Source: Paraburkholderia fynbosensis
Lineage (GTDB): Bacteria; Pseudomonadota; Gammaproteobacteria; Burkholderiales; Burkholderiaceae
Direction: 5' to 3'
NCBI RefSeq assembly: GCF_902859935.1
Contig: NZ_CADIKI010000026.1
Span: 1-64,000, forward strand
DNA: 64,000 nt
This document shows, in pieces, positions 54,167 through 63,227 of the stretch. A program made the translations under genes and the position numbers. Position 1 is the first letter of the stretch. Every line of letters begins with the position of its first letter. Under the pieces are notes generated by a model. The model did no database searches. It was not told the DNA's origin and worked only from the letters and a program-made list of their open reading frames with translations.

Positions 54167-55075
54167 TCAGCCCCCGTCCGCGAGACACAGTGCGAGAAAC
54201 TCTTCCACCACCCGCGACGGCGCACTCGCATATGGCACGAGGATCGACAGCCGACGCGTCAGCGGCTCCGGGCTCAGCGACAACATGCACAACGCGCCGT
54301 TCTCGTGACGCATCGACATCGCGGAGACGAAGCCGATCCCCATGCCGGCCCGCACCGCCTCCTTCACCCCTTCGACGCCGGCAATCTCCAAGACGACCCG
54401 CATCGGCACGCCCGCCCGCGCGAACGCGCGCTCGACGCTCTGCCGCACGCCGGAGCCCGCCTCGCGCAACACCAGCGGATGCGTACCAAAGGCCGCCAGT
54501 TCCACGCGGCCGCATTCGCCCTCCGGTGCTTCCTGCACCGCATGCGCGAGCGCATGCGAGCGCGGCACGATCGCGACGATCTCGTCCTCGCGCCACGCGT
54601 GCACGGCGGTGTCCGGCGGCAGATCGGTGCCGACGGGCCCTTCGATCATCGCGATGTCGACCGAGCCGAGCGCGCCGACGATCTCCGTAGTGTTGCCGTC
54701 GGCGGTATGCACGCTCACGTCCGGATAGCGCCGATGGAAATCGGCGACCAGATACGGCAGCAGGTAGCTCGCCGGCGTCGTGCTCGCGCCGATTCGCAGC
54801 GTGCCCTGCTCCAGACCGCGCAGCGCGTCGCGGTACGCGTGCGCCTGGCGCCACGTTTCACGCAGCCGCGTCGCATAGTTCGCCAGTTGCTCGCCGGCGG
54901 GTGTCAGCCGCACGCCGCGGCCGTCGCGCTGGTAAAGCGGCTCGCCGAATTCGTCCTGCAACTGCCGCAGTTGCCCGGAAACCGCCGGTTGCGACAAATG
55001 CAGCGCCACGGCCGCCCGGCTGATGTTGCGGTGTTCGGCGACGGCGGCGAACGTTATAAGCTGATCGGGGGTCAT
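54167..55075 (-). CDS. LysR-family regulator, YeiE-like
   Basis: 302 residues: HTH QLITFAAVAEHRNISRAAVALHLSQPAVSGQLRQLQDEFGEPLYQRDGRGVRLT; effector domain with IGASTTPASYLLPYLVADFHRRYPDVSV, typical of the CysB/CbbR/YeiE branch. Divergent from yeiH, the same arrangement as yeiE-yeiH in E. coli, where YeiE senses sulfite. The 116-base AT-rich gap carries an ATATCGATAT palindrome (55129-55138). The family name is inferred mainly from context. Confidence 0.82.
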   Translation of the reverse strand: MTPDQLITFAAVAEHRNISRAAVALHLSQPAVSGQLRQLQDEFGEPLYQRDGRGVRLTPAGEQLANYATRLRETWRQAHAYRDALRGLEQGTLRIGASTTPASYLLPYLVADFHRRYPDVSVHTADGNTTEIVGALGSVDIAMIEGPVGTDLPPDTAVHAWREDEIVAIVPRSHALAHAVQEAPEGECGRVELAAFGTHPLVLREAGSGVRQSVERAFARAGVPMRVVLEIAGVEGVKEAVRAGMGIGFVSAMSMRHENGALCMLSLSPEPLTRRLSILVPYASAPSRVVEEFLALCLADGG

Positions 55076-55191
55076 GGATTAGAAATATCGGCGTGTCTGA
55101 TACTTCACATTCTAAATCATGATTTTTCATATCGATATATCTAATTTAGGATTAGCCCCATCGAATTCCGTCAGTCATCAAGGACTGCACT

Positions 55192-56301
55192 ATGTCCACC
55201 ACACCCGTGCCACTTCACGCAGCGACGCCCGCCGCCTCACCCGCCGTCGCGCATTCCACGCGCGGACAGCTCAATGGCGTCCTGTTCGTCGCGCTGTTCG
55301 CCGCTGCTGTGACCCGCATCGCATCGATTCCCGCGATTGCCGGTCTCGGCCTGAGCCCGCTGATCGTCGGCATCGTGGCCGGGGCCATTTACGGCAACGC
55401 GCTGCGCGACGGCATGCCCGCGAGTTGGGCGGCCGGCGTCAATTTTTCGGCGCGCAAGCTGCTGCGCATCGCGGTCGCGTTCTTCGGACTGCGCGTGAGC
55501 CTGCAGGAGATTGCTCAGGTCGGCCTGCCCGGCCTTGCGGAATCCGTGCTGATCGTGGTGAGCACGCTCGTCCTCGGCACGTGGGCGGGCATGAAAATCA
55601 TGAAGCTCGACCGTGATACGGCGCTCCTGACCGCCGCCGGCAGCGCGATCTGCGGCGCGGCCGCGGTGCTCGCGTTCGAGTCGACGCTGCAATCGAAGCC
55701 GCACAAGAGCGCGATGGCCGTGGGCAGCGTGGTGCTGTTCGGCACGCTGTCGATGTTCCTCTACCCGGTCCTGTTCAACGCGGGCTGGCTGCATCTCGAC
55801 ACGGTCGGCGCGGGCCTGTTCTTCGGCGGCACGATCCACGAGGTGGCGCAGGTGGTCGGCGCGGCCAGCAACGTGAGCCCGGAGGCGGAGCACATCGCCA
55901 CCATCGTCAAGATGACGCGCGTGATGCTGCTGGTGCCAGTGCTGCTCGTGGTCGGCATGTGGGTGAACCGCTCGGCGCGCCGCGCCGCGGCGACGGACTC
56001 CCAGGACGGGTCGCACGAAGCTGCCCCGCGCAAGCTGGCGATTCCGTGGTTCGCGCTCGGCTTCCTCGCCTGTGTCGTGATCAATTCGCTGCACGTCCTG
56101 CCGGACACCGCGACCAGCACGCTCAACACGCTCGACACCTTCGCGCTGACGATGGCCATGACCGCGCTAGGCATTGAAACGCGCATCGCGCAGATCCGTC
56201 AGGCCGGACCGCGTGCGTTGACCACCGGCCTGATCCTGTATGTCTGGCTGATTGCCGGCGGACTGGGGATTACATGGACCGTCCAGCACCTGCTCGGCTA
56301 A
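55192..56301 (+). CDS. yeiH: YeiH-family putative sulfate/sulfite exporter (UPF0324)
   Basis: 369 residues with about ten hydrophobic spans. Family blocks: SPLIVGIVAGAIYGNALR, ARKLLRIAVAFFGLRVSLQEI, AAGSAICGAAAVLAFE and FFGGTIHEVAQVVGAA. Inner-membrane protein; export of sulfur oxyanions is the accepted but poorly proven role. AAGGA precedes the ATG; a T-tailed hairpin follows the stop. Confidence 0.87.
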   Translation: MSTTPVPLHAATPAASPAVAHSTRGQLNGVLFVALFAAAVTRIASIPAIAGLGLSPLIVGIVAGAIYGNALRDGMPASWAAGVNFSARKLLRIAVAFFGLRVSLQEIAQVGLPGLAESVLIVVSTLVLGTWAGMKIMKLDRDTALLTAAGSAICGAAAVLAFESTLQSKPHKSAMAVGSVVLFGTLSMFLYPVLFNAGWLHLDTVGAGLFFGGTIHEVAQVVGAASNVSPEAEHIATIVKMTRVMLLVPVLLVVGMWVNRSARRAAATDSQDGSHEAAPRKLAIPWFALGFLACVVINSLHVLPDTATSTLNTLDTFALTMAMTALGIETRIAQIRQAGPRALTTGLILYVWLIAGGLGITWTVQHLLG

Positions 56302-56322
56302 ACCGTCCCCGCCTTCGAACCC

Positions 56323-56344
56323 ACCCCGCCGCGCGCGGGGTTTT
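56323..56344 (+). terminator. yeiH terminator
   Basis: ACCCCGC and GCGGGGT (7 bp, 5-base loop) followed by TTTT. Confidence 0.75.
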
Positions 56345-56458
56345 GCGCATTCCGGCGACCCATCGCGCGCGCTGGCGCGGCATACTGGTTGCTGGCGCTA
56401 CCTGCTCCTGCAACCCGTTCATGCTGCACGCATGAACGACCGGAATGAGGATCAACCG

Positions 56459-57196
56459 ATGAGCCTGGAACTTTACTATTGGGACGGCCTGCAAGGCCGC
56501 GGCGAATTCGTGCGGCTCGCCCTGGAGGAAGCCGGCGCCGACTACGTGGAAGTGGCGCGCGGCGACGAGTCGGAAGGCCTCGGCACGGGCGCGATGATGC
56601 AGTTGATGAAAAGCCGCGACGAGCCATATCCGCCGTTTGCGCCGCCGTTTCTGAAAGACGGCGATCTGGTGATCGCACAGACTGCCAACATCCTGTTCTA
56701 TCTCGGTCCGCGACTGAACCTCGCGCCGTCGGTCGACAGCTTGCGCTACGTCGCCAACGGCCTGCAACTGACGATCGCCGACGTGGTCACCGAAGCGCAC
56801 GACACGCACCATCCGCTCGCGAGCGGCCTCTATTACGAGGACCAGAAAGACGCCGCCAAAGTGCGCGCGCACGACTTCATCGACAACCGGATTCCAAAGT
56901 TCATGTCGTATTTCGAGCGCGTGCTGAAGCAGAATCCGGCCGGCGATACCTTCATGGTGGGCGACGCGCTCAGCTACGTGGACCTGTCGATGTTCCAGCT
57001 GATCGACGGCCTGCTCTACGCGTTTCCGCGCGCGCTCAAGCGCTTCGGCGAGCACTATCCGCGCCTCGCCGCGTTGCACGACGCGGTGATCGCGCGGCCC
57101 AACATCGCCGCGTATCTGAAGTCGGAGCGGCGCATCGAACACAACGAGGCCTGCATCTTCCGGCACTACCCGGAACTCGACAAGGCGGCGACTTGA
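56459..57196 (+). CDS. Glutathione S-transferase family protein
   Basis: 245 residues. Thioredoxin-like N-terminal domain (LELYYWDGLQGRGEFVRLALEEAGADYVEV) with PPFAPPFLKDGDLVIAQTANILFYL, the cis-Pro and SQS/T-like glutathione-binding region, then a helical C-terminal domain with VGDALSYVDLSMFQLIDGL. The Tyr in YYWDGLQGRGE matches mu/sigma-class-like active sites. GAGGA is upstream of ATG 56459. Followed by an exceptionally long hairpin. Confidence 0.85.
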   Translation: MSLELYYWDGLQGRGEFVRLALEEAGADYVEVARGDESEGLGTGAMMQLMKSRDEPYPPFAPPFLKDGDLVIAQTANILFYLGPRLNLAPSVDSLRYVANGLQLTIADVVTEAHDTHHPLASGLYYEDQKDAAKVRAHDFIDNRIPKFMSYFERVLKQNPAGDTFMVGDALSYVDLSMFQLIDGLLYAFPRALKRFGEHYPRLAALHDAVIARPNIAAYLKSERRIEHNEACIFRHYPELDKAAT

Positions 57197-57224
57197 GCCG
57201 CGCCGCTTCCCTTCGCCCAGCCCG

Positions 57225-57260
57225 AGCAACGCGCCCGCTGTCCGCAGCGGGCGCGTTGCT
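57225..57260. terminator. 16-bp perfect hairpin after the GST gene
   Basis: 57225-57240 pairs perfectly with 57245-57260 around TCCG; GC-rich, no T-run. A transcription end or processing site between the transferase and chloride-transporter genes. Confidence 0.6.
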
Positions 57261-57308
57261 GTCGCCGTGTCCGTTCCCGAATTCTTTCCCACGCCCCGTA
57301 CTGTCGAC

Positions 57309-59042
57309 GTGCTTTCATTCCTGCTGAAGCTGCGCACCCGCGCCCAAAACCTGTTCCGTCTTTCGGACGCCCACACGCTGCTGGTCTGGTCGGTGGTGGT
57401 CGGCATCGCCGGCGCTTTCGCGACGATCCTGTTTCGCGAAGCGATCGCGCTGCTGCAACGGCTGGTGGCGGGACGCGCTGGCAGCTTCGTCGAAATGGCG
57501 CGCAGCCTGCCGTGGACCGTGCGGATCTGGTTGCCGGCCGCCGGCGGCCTGATCGCCGGCTTCTTTCTGCTGATCGCGCAGCGTCACGCCGACAGATGCA
57601 ATCACGTCGACTACATGGAAGCGGTTGCGATCGGCGACGGCGTGGTGCCGGTCAGGCTGAGCCTGTGGCGCAGCGTGTCGTCGCTGTTCACGATCGCGAG
57701 CGGCGGCTCGATCGGCCGCGAAGGACCGATGGTGCAACTGGCGGCGCTCGCCTCGTCGCTGATCGGGCGCTGGGTGCATTTCGATCCGTCGCGACTGCGT
57801 TTGCTGGTCGCCTGCGGCGCGGCGGCGGGCATTACCTCGGCGTACAGCGCACCGATCGCGGGCGCGTTTTTCGTCACCGAGATCGTGCTCGGCTCAATCG
57901 CAATGGAGAGCTTCGGGCCGGTGGTGGTGTCGGCCGTGGTCGCCAACATCACGATGCGCGAATTCGCTGGCTACAAGCCGCCGTACGAGATGCCGGTGTT
58001 TCCGGCCGTGGCGGGGCTCGAGGTGCTGCTGTTCGTCGCGCTCGGCGCGCTGTGCGGGCTCGCCGCACCGCAGTTTTTGCGGCTGCTCGACGCGTCGAAG
58101 GCCGCCTTTCGCAAGCTGCCCGTGCCGCTGCCCGTGCGGCTCGCGCTCGGCGGCTTCGTGGTCGGCGTGATCTCGATCTGGACGCCCGAGGTGTGGGGCA
58201 ACGGCTATAGCGTCGTCAACTCGATTCTGCATTCGCCGTGGACGTGGACCGCGCTCGTCGTCGTGCTCGTGTTCAAGCTCGCCGCGACCGCGGCCACGGC
58301 GGGCTCCGGCGCGGTCGGCGGGGTCTTCACGCCGACCCTGTTCGTCGGCGCGGCGGTCGGCTCGCTGTTCGGCCAGGGCATGCACGCGCTGTGGCCGCAC
58401 GCGACCTCGGAGCCATACGCGTACGCGATGGTCGGCATGGGCGCGTTCCTCGCGGGCGCGACCCAGGCGCCGCTGATGGCGATCCTGATGATCTTCGAAA
58501 TGACGCTCAGCTACCAGGTCGTGCTGCCGCTGATGCTCTCATGCGTGGTCGCCTATTTCATCGCGCGGGCGATCGGCAAGACCTCGATGTACGAAATCAC
58601 GTTGCGCCGCAACCGCGAGGAGCAGGAGCGCACGCGCCTGCGCGCCACCCAGATGCGCGAGCTGATTCGCCCCGCCGAAACCGTCGTGCTGCCGAACGCG
58701 ACGGTGCCGGACATGACGCGCGTGTTCCTCGAATATCCGGTGAAGTATCTGTACGTCGCCAACGAGTCCGGGGCGTTTCTCGGCGTGGTCGCGCTCAAGG
58801 ACATCACGTCCGATCTGCTCGACAAGTGCGATACGTCGGCGAAAACCGCCGCGGACTATCTTCAGCCGCATTTCGACGTGCTCACGCCGGACATGTCGCT
58901 CGGCGTCGCGCTGCAGCACTTCATGGCATTTCAGGGCGAGCGTCTGCCGGTGGTCGAAAGCGCCGCGCATCCGAAGCTCGCCGGCGTGGTCTACAAGACT
59001 TCGCTGCTCGACGCCTATTTCCGCATGAATCCGACCCAATAG
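57309..59042 (+). CDS. clcB: CLC-family chloride channel/transporter with CBS domains (ClcB-like)
   Basis: 577 residues from GTG 57309. CLC membrane domain with GGSIGREGPMVQ (gating Glu), GITSAYSAPIAGAFFVTEIVLG and SGAVGGVFTPTLFVGAAVGSLFG, then a C-terminal pair of CBS modules (last ~130 residues). A GTG at 57267 adds 14 residues but lies 6 bases behind a 16-bp hairpin with no ribosome site, so I prefer 57309, though its own ribosome site is weak. The position of the second (proton) glutamate of CLC antiporters appears to be Ile here, hinting at channel-like transport. Confidence 0.86.
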   Translation: MLSFLLKLRTRAQNLFRLSDAHTLLVWSVVVGIAGAFATILFREAIALLQRLVAGRAGSFVEMARSLPWTVRIWLPAAGGLIAGFFLLIAQRHADRCNHVDYMEAVAIGDGVVPVRLSLWRSVSSLFTIASGGSIGREGPMVQLAALASSLIGRWVHFDPSRLRLLVACGAAAGITSAYSAPIAGAFFVTEIVLGSIAMESFGPVVVSAVVANITMREFAGYKPPYEMPVFPAVAGLEVLLFVALGALCGLAAPQFLRLLDASKAAFRKLPVPLPVRLALGGFVVGVISIWTPEVWGNGYSVVNSILHSPWTWTALVVVLVFKLAATAATAGSGAVGGVFTPTLFVGAAVGSLFGQGMHALWPHATSEPYAYAMVGMGAFLAGATQAPLMAILMIFEMTLSYQVVLPLMLSCVVAYFIARAIGKTSMYEITLRRNREEQERTRLRATQMRELIRPAETVVLPNATVPDMTRVFLEYPVKYLYVANESGAFLGVVALKDITSDLLDKCDTSAKTAADYLQPHFDVLTPDMSLGVALQHFMAFQGERLPVVESAAHPKLAGVVYKTSLLDAYFRMNPTQ

Positions 59043-59215
59043 GCGGCGTGCCCCCTCCGGCGCACGGCCCGGCGGCGCCGTGCAAAGCGCCGCAAATTCT
59101 CTACAATGGGGAGACCGCTGCGGCCCACAACCGGCACGCTTTCGCCACCGATGCCGCAGCGCGCGTTACGTCAGGACGGGCGCGCCGAGACGCCCGCCGT
59201 GCGATCGGAGCGAAG

Positions 59216-60553
59216 ATGAGCGAACCGTCCCTCGATGCCGTGCGCCGCGACCAGGCAGGCTGGATTTTCCTGCATATCGAAGGCGAGCCCTACGACCGCG
59301 GCGAGCAGCACGGCCAGTTGCTCGCCGCCGAAATCCGCAACGCGATCCACACTGCCCGCTATCTCGCGAAGTGGGATACGGGCGAAGAGTTCGACACCTT
59401 CGTCGAAGCCGCGAGCGCCCAGTTCGCCAGCAAGCTCGACACCGAATTCGCCGATGAAATCCAGGGCATCGCCGACGGCGCGAAGCTGCCGTTCGCCGAA
59501 GTGCTGGCGTGGAACGGCTACATGGATCTGCTGCAGAGCTGGTGGCCGAGCCACGCGGCGCGGCAGCAGCCGCAGCTCGGCACGAAGCCATGGCGCGGCC
59601 GGCGCGGGCACCATTGCAGCGCGTTCATCGCCACCGGCAACGCGACGCGCGACGGTCGCATCGTGATGGCGCACAACTCCTGGGATCGCTACGCGGCGGG
59701 CGACGCGTTCAACGTCGTGTTCGACATCGTGCCGGACCGCGGCAACCGCATCCTGATGCAGGGCTTGCCGGGCTGCATCTCCAGCCTCACCGACTTCTGG
59801 GTCACGGCCGCCGGGCTGATGGTGACCGAAACCACGATCTCCAACTTCGTCGGCTACAACGCGGCCGGCGCGCCCGAGTTCTACCGCTCCCGGCGCGCGT
59901 CGCAGTATGCGAACAGCATCGGCGAATGGTGCGAGATGTTCGCGCTCGCGAACAATGGCGGCTATGCGAACAGCTGGCTGCTCGGCGACGCGAAGACCGG
60001 CGAGATCGCGCGTTACGAACTGGGGCTTCACTATTCGGGCTTCGAGACCACCAAGGATGGTTTCTACAGCGGCTATAACACGGCGACCGACCTGAAGATC
60101 CGCAACCAGGAATGTATCGGCGAAGGCGAGGACTACACGGACGTGCGCAAGAACGGCGCGCGGCGCTTGCGCTTCATGCAGCTCGAAGAACTGCATCGCG
60201 GCAGGATCGACGTGGAGCTGGCCAAGGAGATGATCGCCGATCACCACGACGTCTATCTCGACCGCAACGACAACCCCTGCTCGCGTACCATCTGCGGCCA
60301 TCTGGAACTCGACGACGCGCGCTTTGGCGGCACCGATCATGGACCGTTCAATCCCTGGGGAGCCAACGACGGCAAGGTGGTCGACAGCGAAATGGCGCGC
60401 GCGATGGCGTTCACCGCGCGCTGGGGTCATCCTTGCGGACGGCCGTTCGACGCGCAGGCGTTCATGAAGCGGCATCCGCAGTGGAACTGGCTGAACGGGT
60501 ATATGCGCGACCGGCCGTCGTGGCCGTGGACGCGGTTTGATGTGTTGCGATAG
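59216..60553 (+). CDS. C45-like autoproteolytic Ntn hydrolase/acyltransferase
   Basis: 445 residues from ATG 59216 (GGAG upstream). EPYDRGEQHGQLLAAEI N-terminal block, then GHHCSAFIATG with C134, the expected autocatalytic nucleophile, followed by MAHNSWDRY and TEIARYELG-type segments of the linear amide C-N hydrolase / acyl-CoA:6-APA acyltransferase and phospholipase B-like group. Cleavage before C134 would give an active heterodimer. No signal peptide visible, so cytosolic. Natural substrate unknown. The frame is open far upstream inside the CLC gene but that part is not protein coding. Confidence 0.78.
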   Translation: MSEPSLDAVRRDQAGWIFLHIEGEPYDRGEQHGQLLAAEIRNAIHTARYLAKWDTGEEFDTFVEAASAQFASKLDTEFADEIQGIADGAKLPFAEVLAWNGYMDLLQSWWPSHAARQQPQLGTKPWRGRRGHHCSAFIATGNATRDGRIVMAHNSWDRYAAGDAFNVVFDIVPDRGNRILMQGLPGCISSLTDFWVTAAGLMVTETTISNFVGYNAAGAPEFYRSRRASQYANSIGEWCEMFALANNGGYANSWLLGDAKTGEIARYELGLHYSGFETTKDGFYSGYNTATDLKIRNQECIGEGEDYTDVRKNGARRLRFMQLEELHRGRIDVELAKEMIADHHDVYLDRNDNPCSRTICGHLELDDARFGGTDHGPFNPWGANDGKVVDSEMARAMAFTARWGHPCGRPFDAQAFMKRHPQWNWLNGYMRDRPSWPWTRFDVLR

Positions 60554-60781
60554 GGGCGTGCCCCCGGGCGCCTGCCGTCATGGCGTTCATGCCATCATCT
60601 GCAAACTGCAATACCGTTTTGTCGCAAATGTCCGCGCGTTGCAGTATTTGCCATCTAAGATGGTAAGTAGATGCAGGCCGCACATCGCAGTGCCCCGTGT
60701 AGCTTGCGCCGTCCTTTCGACGCGGGGACGGCATAGCGTTTGCTTGATTGTCAGCGCCGCGTGAGTTTAGGAGGTCGGGCG

Positions 60782-61036
60782 ATGAAAACCTCGACACTGT
60801 TGACCATGGTGACGCTGTCCGCCTCGTGTTTTGCCGCACCGGTTCATACCGCCATCGACAGCACGAATGCCAGTAGCCTTGCCGAACGCGCCAACGCTGC
60901 GCCGGTCGCCCCCGCAGCGCCGGATGTCGCCGCGATCGACGCTAACCGGCCGCAACATTGGCAGCACATCGCGCTGCCAAAGTCGCGACATCTGGATCGC
61001 AGCGTCATGGGGAAGAACGAGCATCTGCAGACCTGA
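60782..61036 (+). CDS. Small secreted hypothetical protein (84 aa)
   Basis: Starts at ATG 60782 after a strong TAGGAGG. Signal peptide (MKTSTLLTMVTLSASCFAAP) with a Cys at residue 16 that lacks a convincing lipobox, then an Ala/Pro-rich stretch and a basic C-terminus. No family recognised; probably periplasmic. Confidence 0.6.
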   Translation: MKTSTLLTMVTLSASCFAAPVHTAIDSTNASSLAERANAAPVAPAAPDVAAIDANRPQHWQHIALPKSRHLDRSVMGKNEHLQT

Positions 61037-61284
61037 CGGCGGTCGATGTTCTCGCGACGTCGCTCGCGTGATCGTGGTCATGGCGCTTCCATGTTCAGGC
61101 GGTTTTCGCGGGCCCTTCGTTAGTCTTTCATGAGCCGCGCGGCGCAGGCCATGAGCGTGCGCTACGCAAACTGCTGCCGGCGCCGAACGGGTCGGTTTCA
61201 TGTCGCTTTTGCCGTCCCGCAACCGAGTCAGCACCAACCTCTCCCAACCACCGATTCCAATCGCATTTTCACAGGAACATTTGC

Positions 61285-61515
61285 ATGACTGCCTCGGCTA
61301 TTCCCGGTGAATCGATCGACCTGCAGATCACAGACCTTCTGAGCGAAGTCCATTTCCCGACCAACAAGGACGCGCTCGTCGACGCCGCACGGGAAGCCGG
61401 CGCGAGCAACGAAGTGCTGTCTATGCTCGATGGAATGCCTGAGCAGGATTACGCGGACATTGCATCCGTCACGCGCCTGATCAGCGGCAATTACGGTCCG
61501 GGGCTAGGGTCGTAA
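61285..61515 (+). CDS. DUF2795 protein
   Basis: 76 residues; the LSEVHFPTNKDALVDAAREAGASNEVLSMLDGMPEQDYADIASVTRLI core is the DUF2795 pattern, an all-helical small domain of unknown role common in Burkholderiales. CAGGAA precedes the ATG. Confidence 0.75.
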   Translation: MTASAIPGESIDLQITDLLSEVHFPTNKDALVDAAREAGASNEVLSMLDGMPEQDYADIASVTRLISGNYGPGLGS

Positions 61516-61559
61516 AGCGGGCGGCGGGGCACCACGCCCGATCAGAGCCGCGATCGCCC

Positions 61560-62609
61560 TCAAACCTGCGATGCCGCCACGGCGCGCGCGCGCACCGCCT
61601 TGGGCACACGGCGCGCCACCTCACGCGGCAACGCCGGCACCGCCACCTCATCCCGCTCGGCGAGCACGCCAGCAACCGGATTCGCCACCGTCACGATGCG
61701 TGCATCGCGGGCGTGATCGCCGGCCTGCTGGTAATGCTCGACGAGGTGATCGATAAAAGTACGCACCTTTGCCGGCAGATGCATCCGGCTCGGATAGGCG
61801 ATCGTAATTTCCACCTGCGGCAAACGGTAATCGCCGAGCAGCCGCACCAGTCGCCCGGACGCCAGATCCCGGCCGATCAGATAGCTCGGCAGAATCGCCA
61901 CCCCCATGCCCAGCAGCGCGAATTGCCGGAGCATCTCGCTGTTGTTCGCGGCGATCGCGTTGACCGGCCTGACCCGGACTTCACCGTCCGGTCCGCTGAA
62001 CACGCGCTCCTCGCCGCCCTGCTCGGCCGGCCGGCTCAGGCACGGATGCTTCAGCAAATGCTCGGGACGCGTCGGCGTGCCGTGCAGCGCCAGATACGCG
62101 GGCGTTGCACAGACCGTCAGGTAGCCGGTCGTCAGGCGCCGCGTGACGATGCTCGCGCTGCGCATGTGCCGCGCGGCGAGGATGCCGACGTCGAAGCCCT
62201 CCTCGACGAGGTCGACATGACGATCCGCGAGCGTGACGTCCGGCACGACCGCCGGATAGCGCGCGGCGTACGACTGCACTACCGGGGCCAGGCTATTCAG
62301 CCCAAACACCACCGGCGCGACGATGCGCAAGGTGCCGACGGGTTCGTGATTGCGCGCCACCACCATCTGCTCGACGCCCTCGAGGTCGTCGAGAATGTGG
62401 CGCACGCGTTCGAGATAGGCCCTGCCGGACTCGGTGAGCGACAGCCGGCGCGTGGTCCGATTGAGCAGCCGCGTGCCGAGACGCGCCTCCAGATCGGCCA
62501 CGTGCCGGGTGACCACCGCGGTGGAAAGATCCAGCGCGCCGGCCGCGCCGACGAAGCTGCCGAGGTCCGCCACTTTGACGAACACGCGCATCGACTGCAG
62601 TTGATTCAT
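61560..62609 (-). CDS. LysR-family transcriptional regulator
   Basis: 349 residues from ATG 62609 (CAGGAG upstream): MNQLQSMRVFVKVADLGSFVGAAGALDLSTAVVTRHVADLEARLGTRLLNRTTRRLSLTE HTH and a substrate domain with VEEGFDVGILAARHMRSASIVTRRL. About 45 residues longer than usual at the C-terminus (basic, VAVPALPREVARRVPKAVRA). Its target is not adjacent. Confidence 0.83.
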   Translation of the reverse strand: MNQLQSMRVFVKVADLGSFVGAAGALDLSTAVVTRHVADLEARLGTRLLNRTTRRLSLTESGRAYLERVRHILDDLEGVEQMVVARNHEPVGTLRIVAPVVFGLNSLAPVVQSYAARYPAVVPDVTLADRHVDLVEEGFDVGILAARHMRSASIVTRRLTTGYLTVCATPAYLALHGTPTRPEHLLKHPCLSRPAEQGGEERVFSGPDGEVRVRPVNAIAANNSEMLRQFALLGMGVAILPSYLIGRDLASGRLVRLLGDYRLPQVEITIAYPSRMHLPAKVRTFIDHLVEHYQQAGDHARDARIVTVANPVAGVLAERDEVAVPALPREVARRVPKAVRARAVAASQV

Positions 62610-62810
62610 GGGACGACTCCTGCCTCGGTGAAGCCGGGCCGGCGCACCCCCCGCCGCCTTTGAATACCCGTGCGACAAGGCGCGCGCGGGTTTGCCCAAC
62701 GAACCGATTGTATCGGCCTGATCATGTCCCAACCCTGACCTGAACATGACATTCCAGACAGATTGACTAGGCCCTCATGACACTGTTTCAACGATTGTTG
62801 CAGATTTCGA

Positions 62811-62830
62811 CTAGGTATAAACCCTTAGGT
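62811..62830 (+). promoter_or_regulatory. Candidate promoter/operator element of the 62866 gene
   Basis: CTAGGTATAAACCCT at 62811-62825, containing a TATAAA -10-like box, identical over 15 bases to minus-strand 5526-5512 upstream of another small gene. Confidence 0.4.
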
Positions 62831-62865
62831 GCTGGTAACATAGCGGCCGAAAGGAAATTACCGCC

Positions 62866-63078
62866 ATGCCACATCGTTTTCAGCTTTTCGAAAAAATCGC
62901 GTTTTCACTGGTCTGCTGGTCCGCCGCGGCCTGCTCGGCTTTCATCGCCTATGAGCGCTGCCCGGATATCAAGGTCGTTCTGCATGCCGGCGCGCAAGTT
63001 CTGCGCTATAGCGGCGAGTACTCGTTCGCCTGCGCGGCGCCCGACCCCGACATCTGCGCGCCCCTGCCGAACAACTGA
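62866..63078 (+). CDS. Small membrane or secreted hypothetical protein (70 aa)
   Basis: ATG 62866 follows AAAGGAAA. One hydrophobic span (about residues 11-28, IAFSLVCWSAAACSAFIA), then a short hydrophilic domain with four Cys residues in the mature part (C32, C55, C63 region), which suggests disulfides outside the cytoplasm. The upstream region has TATAAA inside an element shared with the 5496 small gene. Confidence 0.55.
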   Translation: MPHRFQLFEKIAFSLVCWSAAACSAFIAYERCPDIKVVLHAGAQVLRYSGEYSFACAAPDPDICAPLPNN

Positions 63079-63227
63079 GTTTGATTCGCCGCGAGCGCGG
63101 CATCTGAATACAGCAGGTACGCCCGCGGTCGTCTGAACTCTCGCGCGCCGGCTCAACAGCGCCGCATAGCGGTGCGACCACCTGAGCCGGCCTGCCCGCT
63201 TCCCCTGTAGCGCGCGAGCCGTGCGGC

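Noticed and set aside
53940..54854. 304-codon minus-strand frame overlapping the LysR gene
   Set aside because: Out-of-frame shadow of the YeiE-like regulator; Arg-rich, no motif.
58238..59215. Upstream extension of the C45 gene through the CLC gene
   Set aside because: Open by chance in the CLC antisense-like phase; the family start and ribosome site are at 59216.
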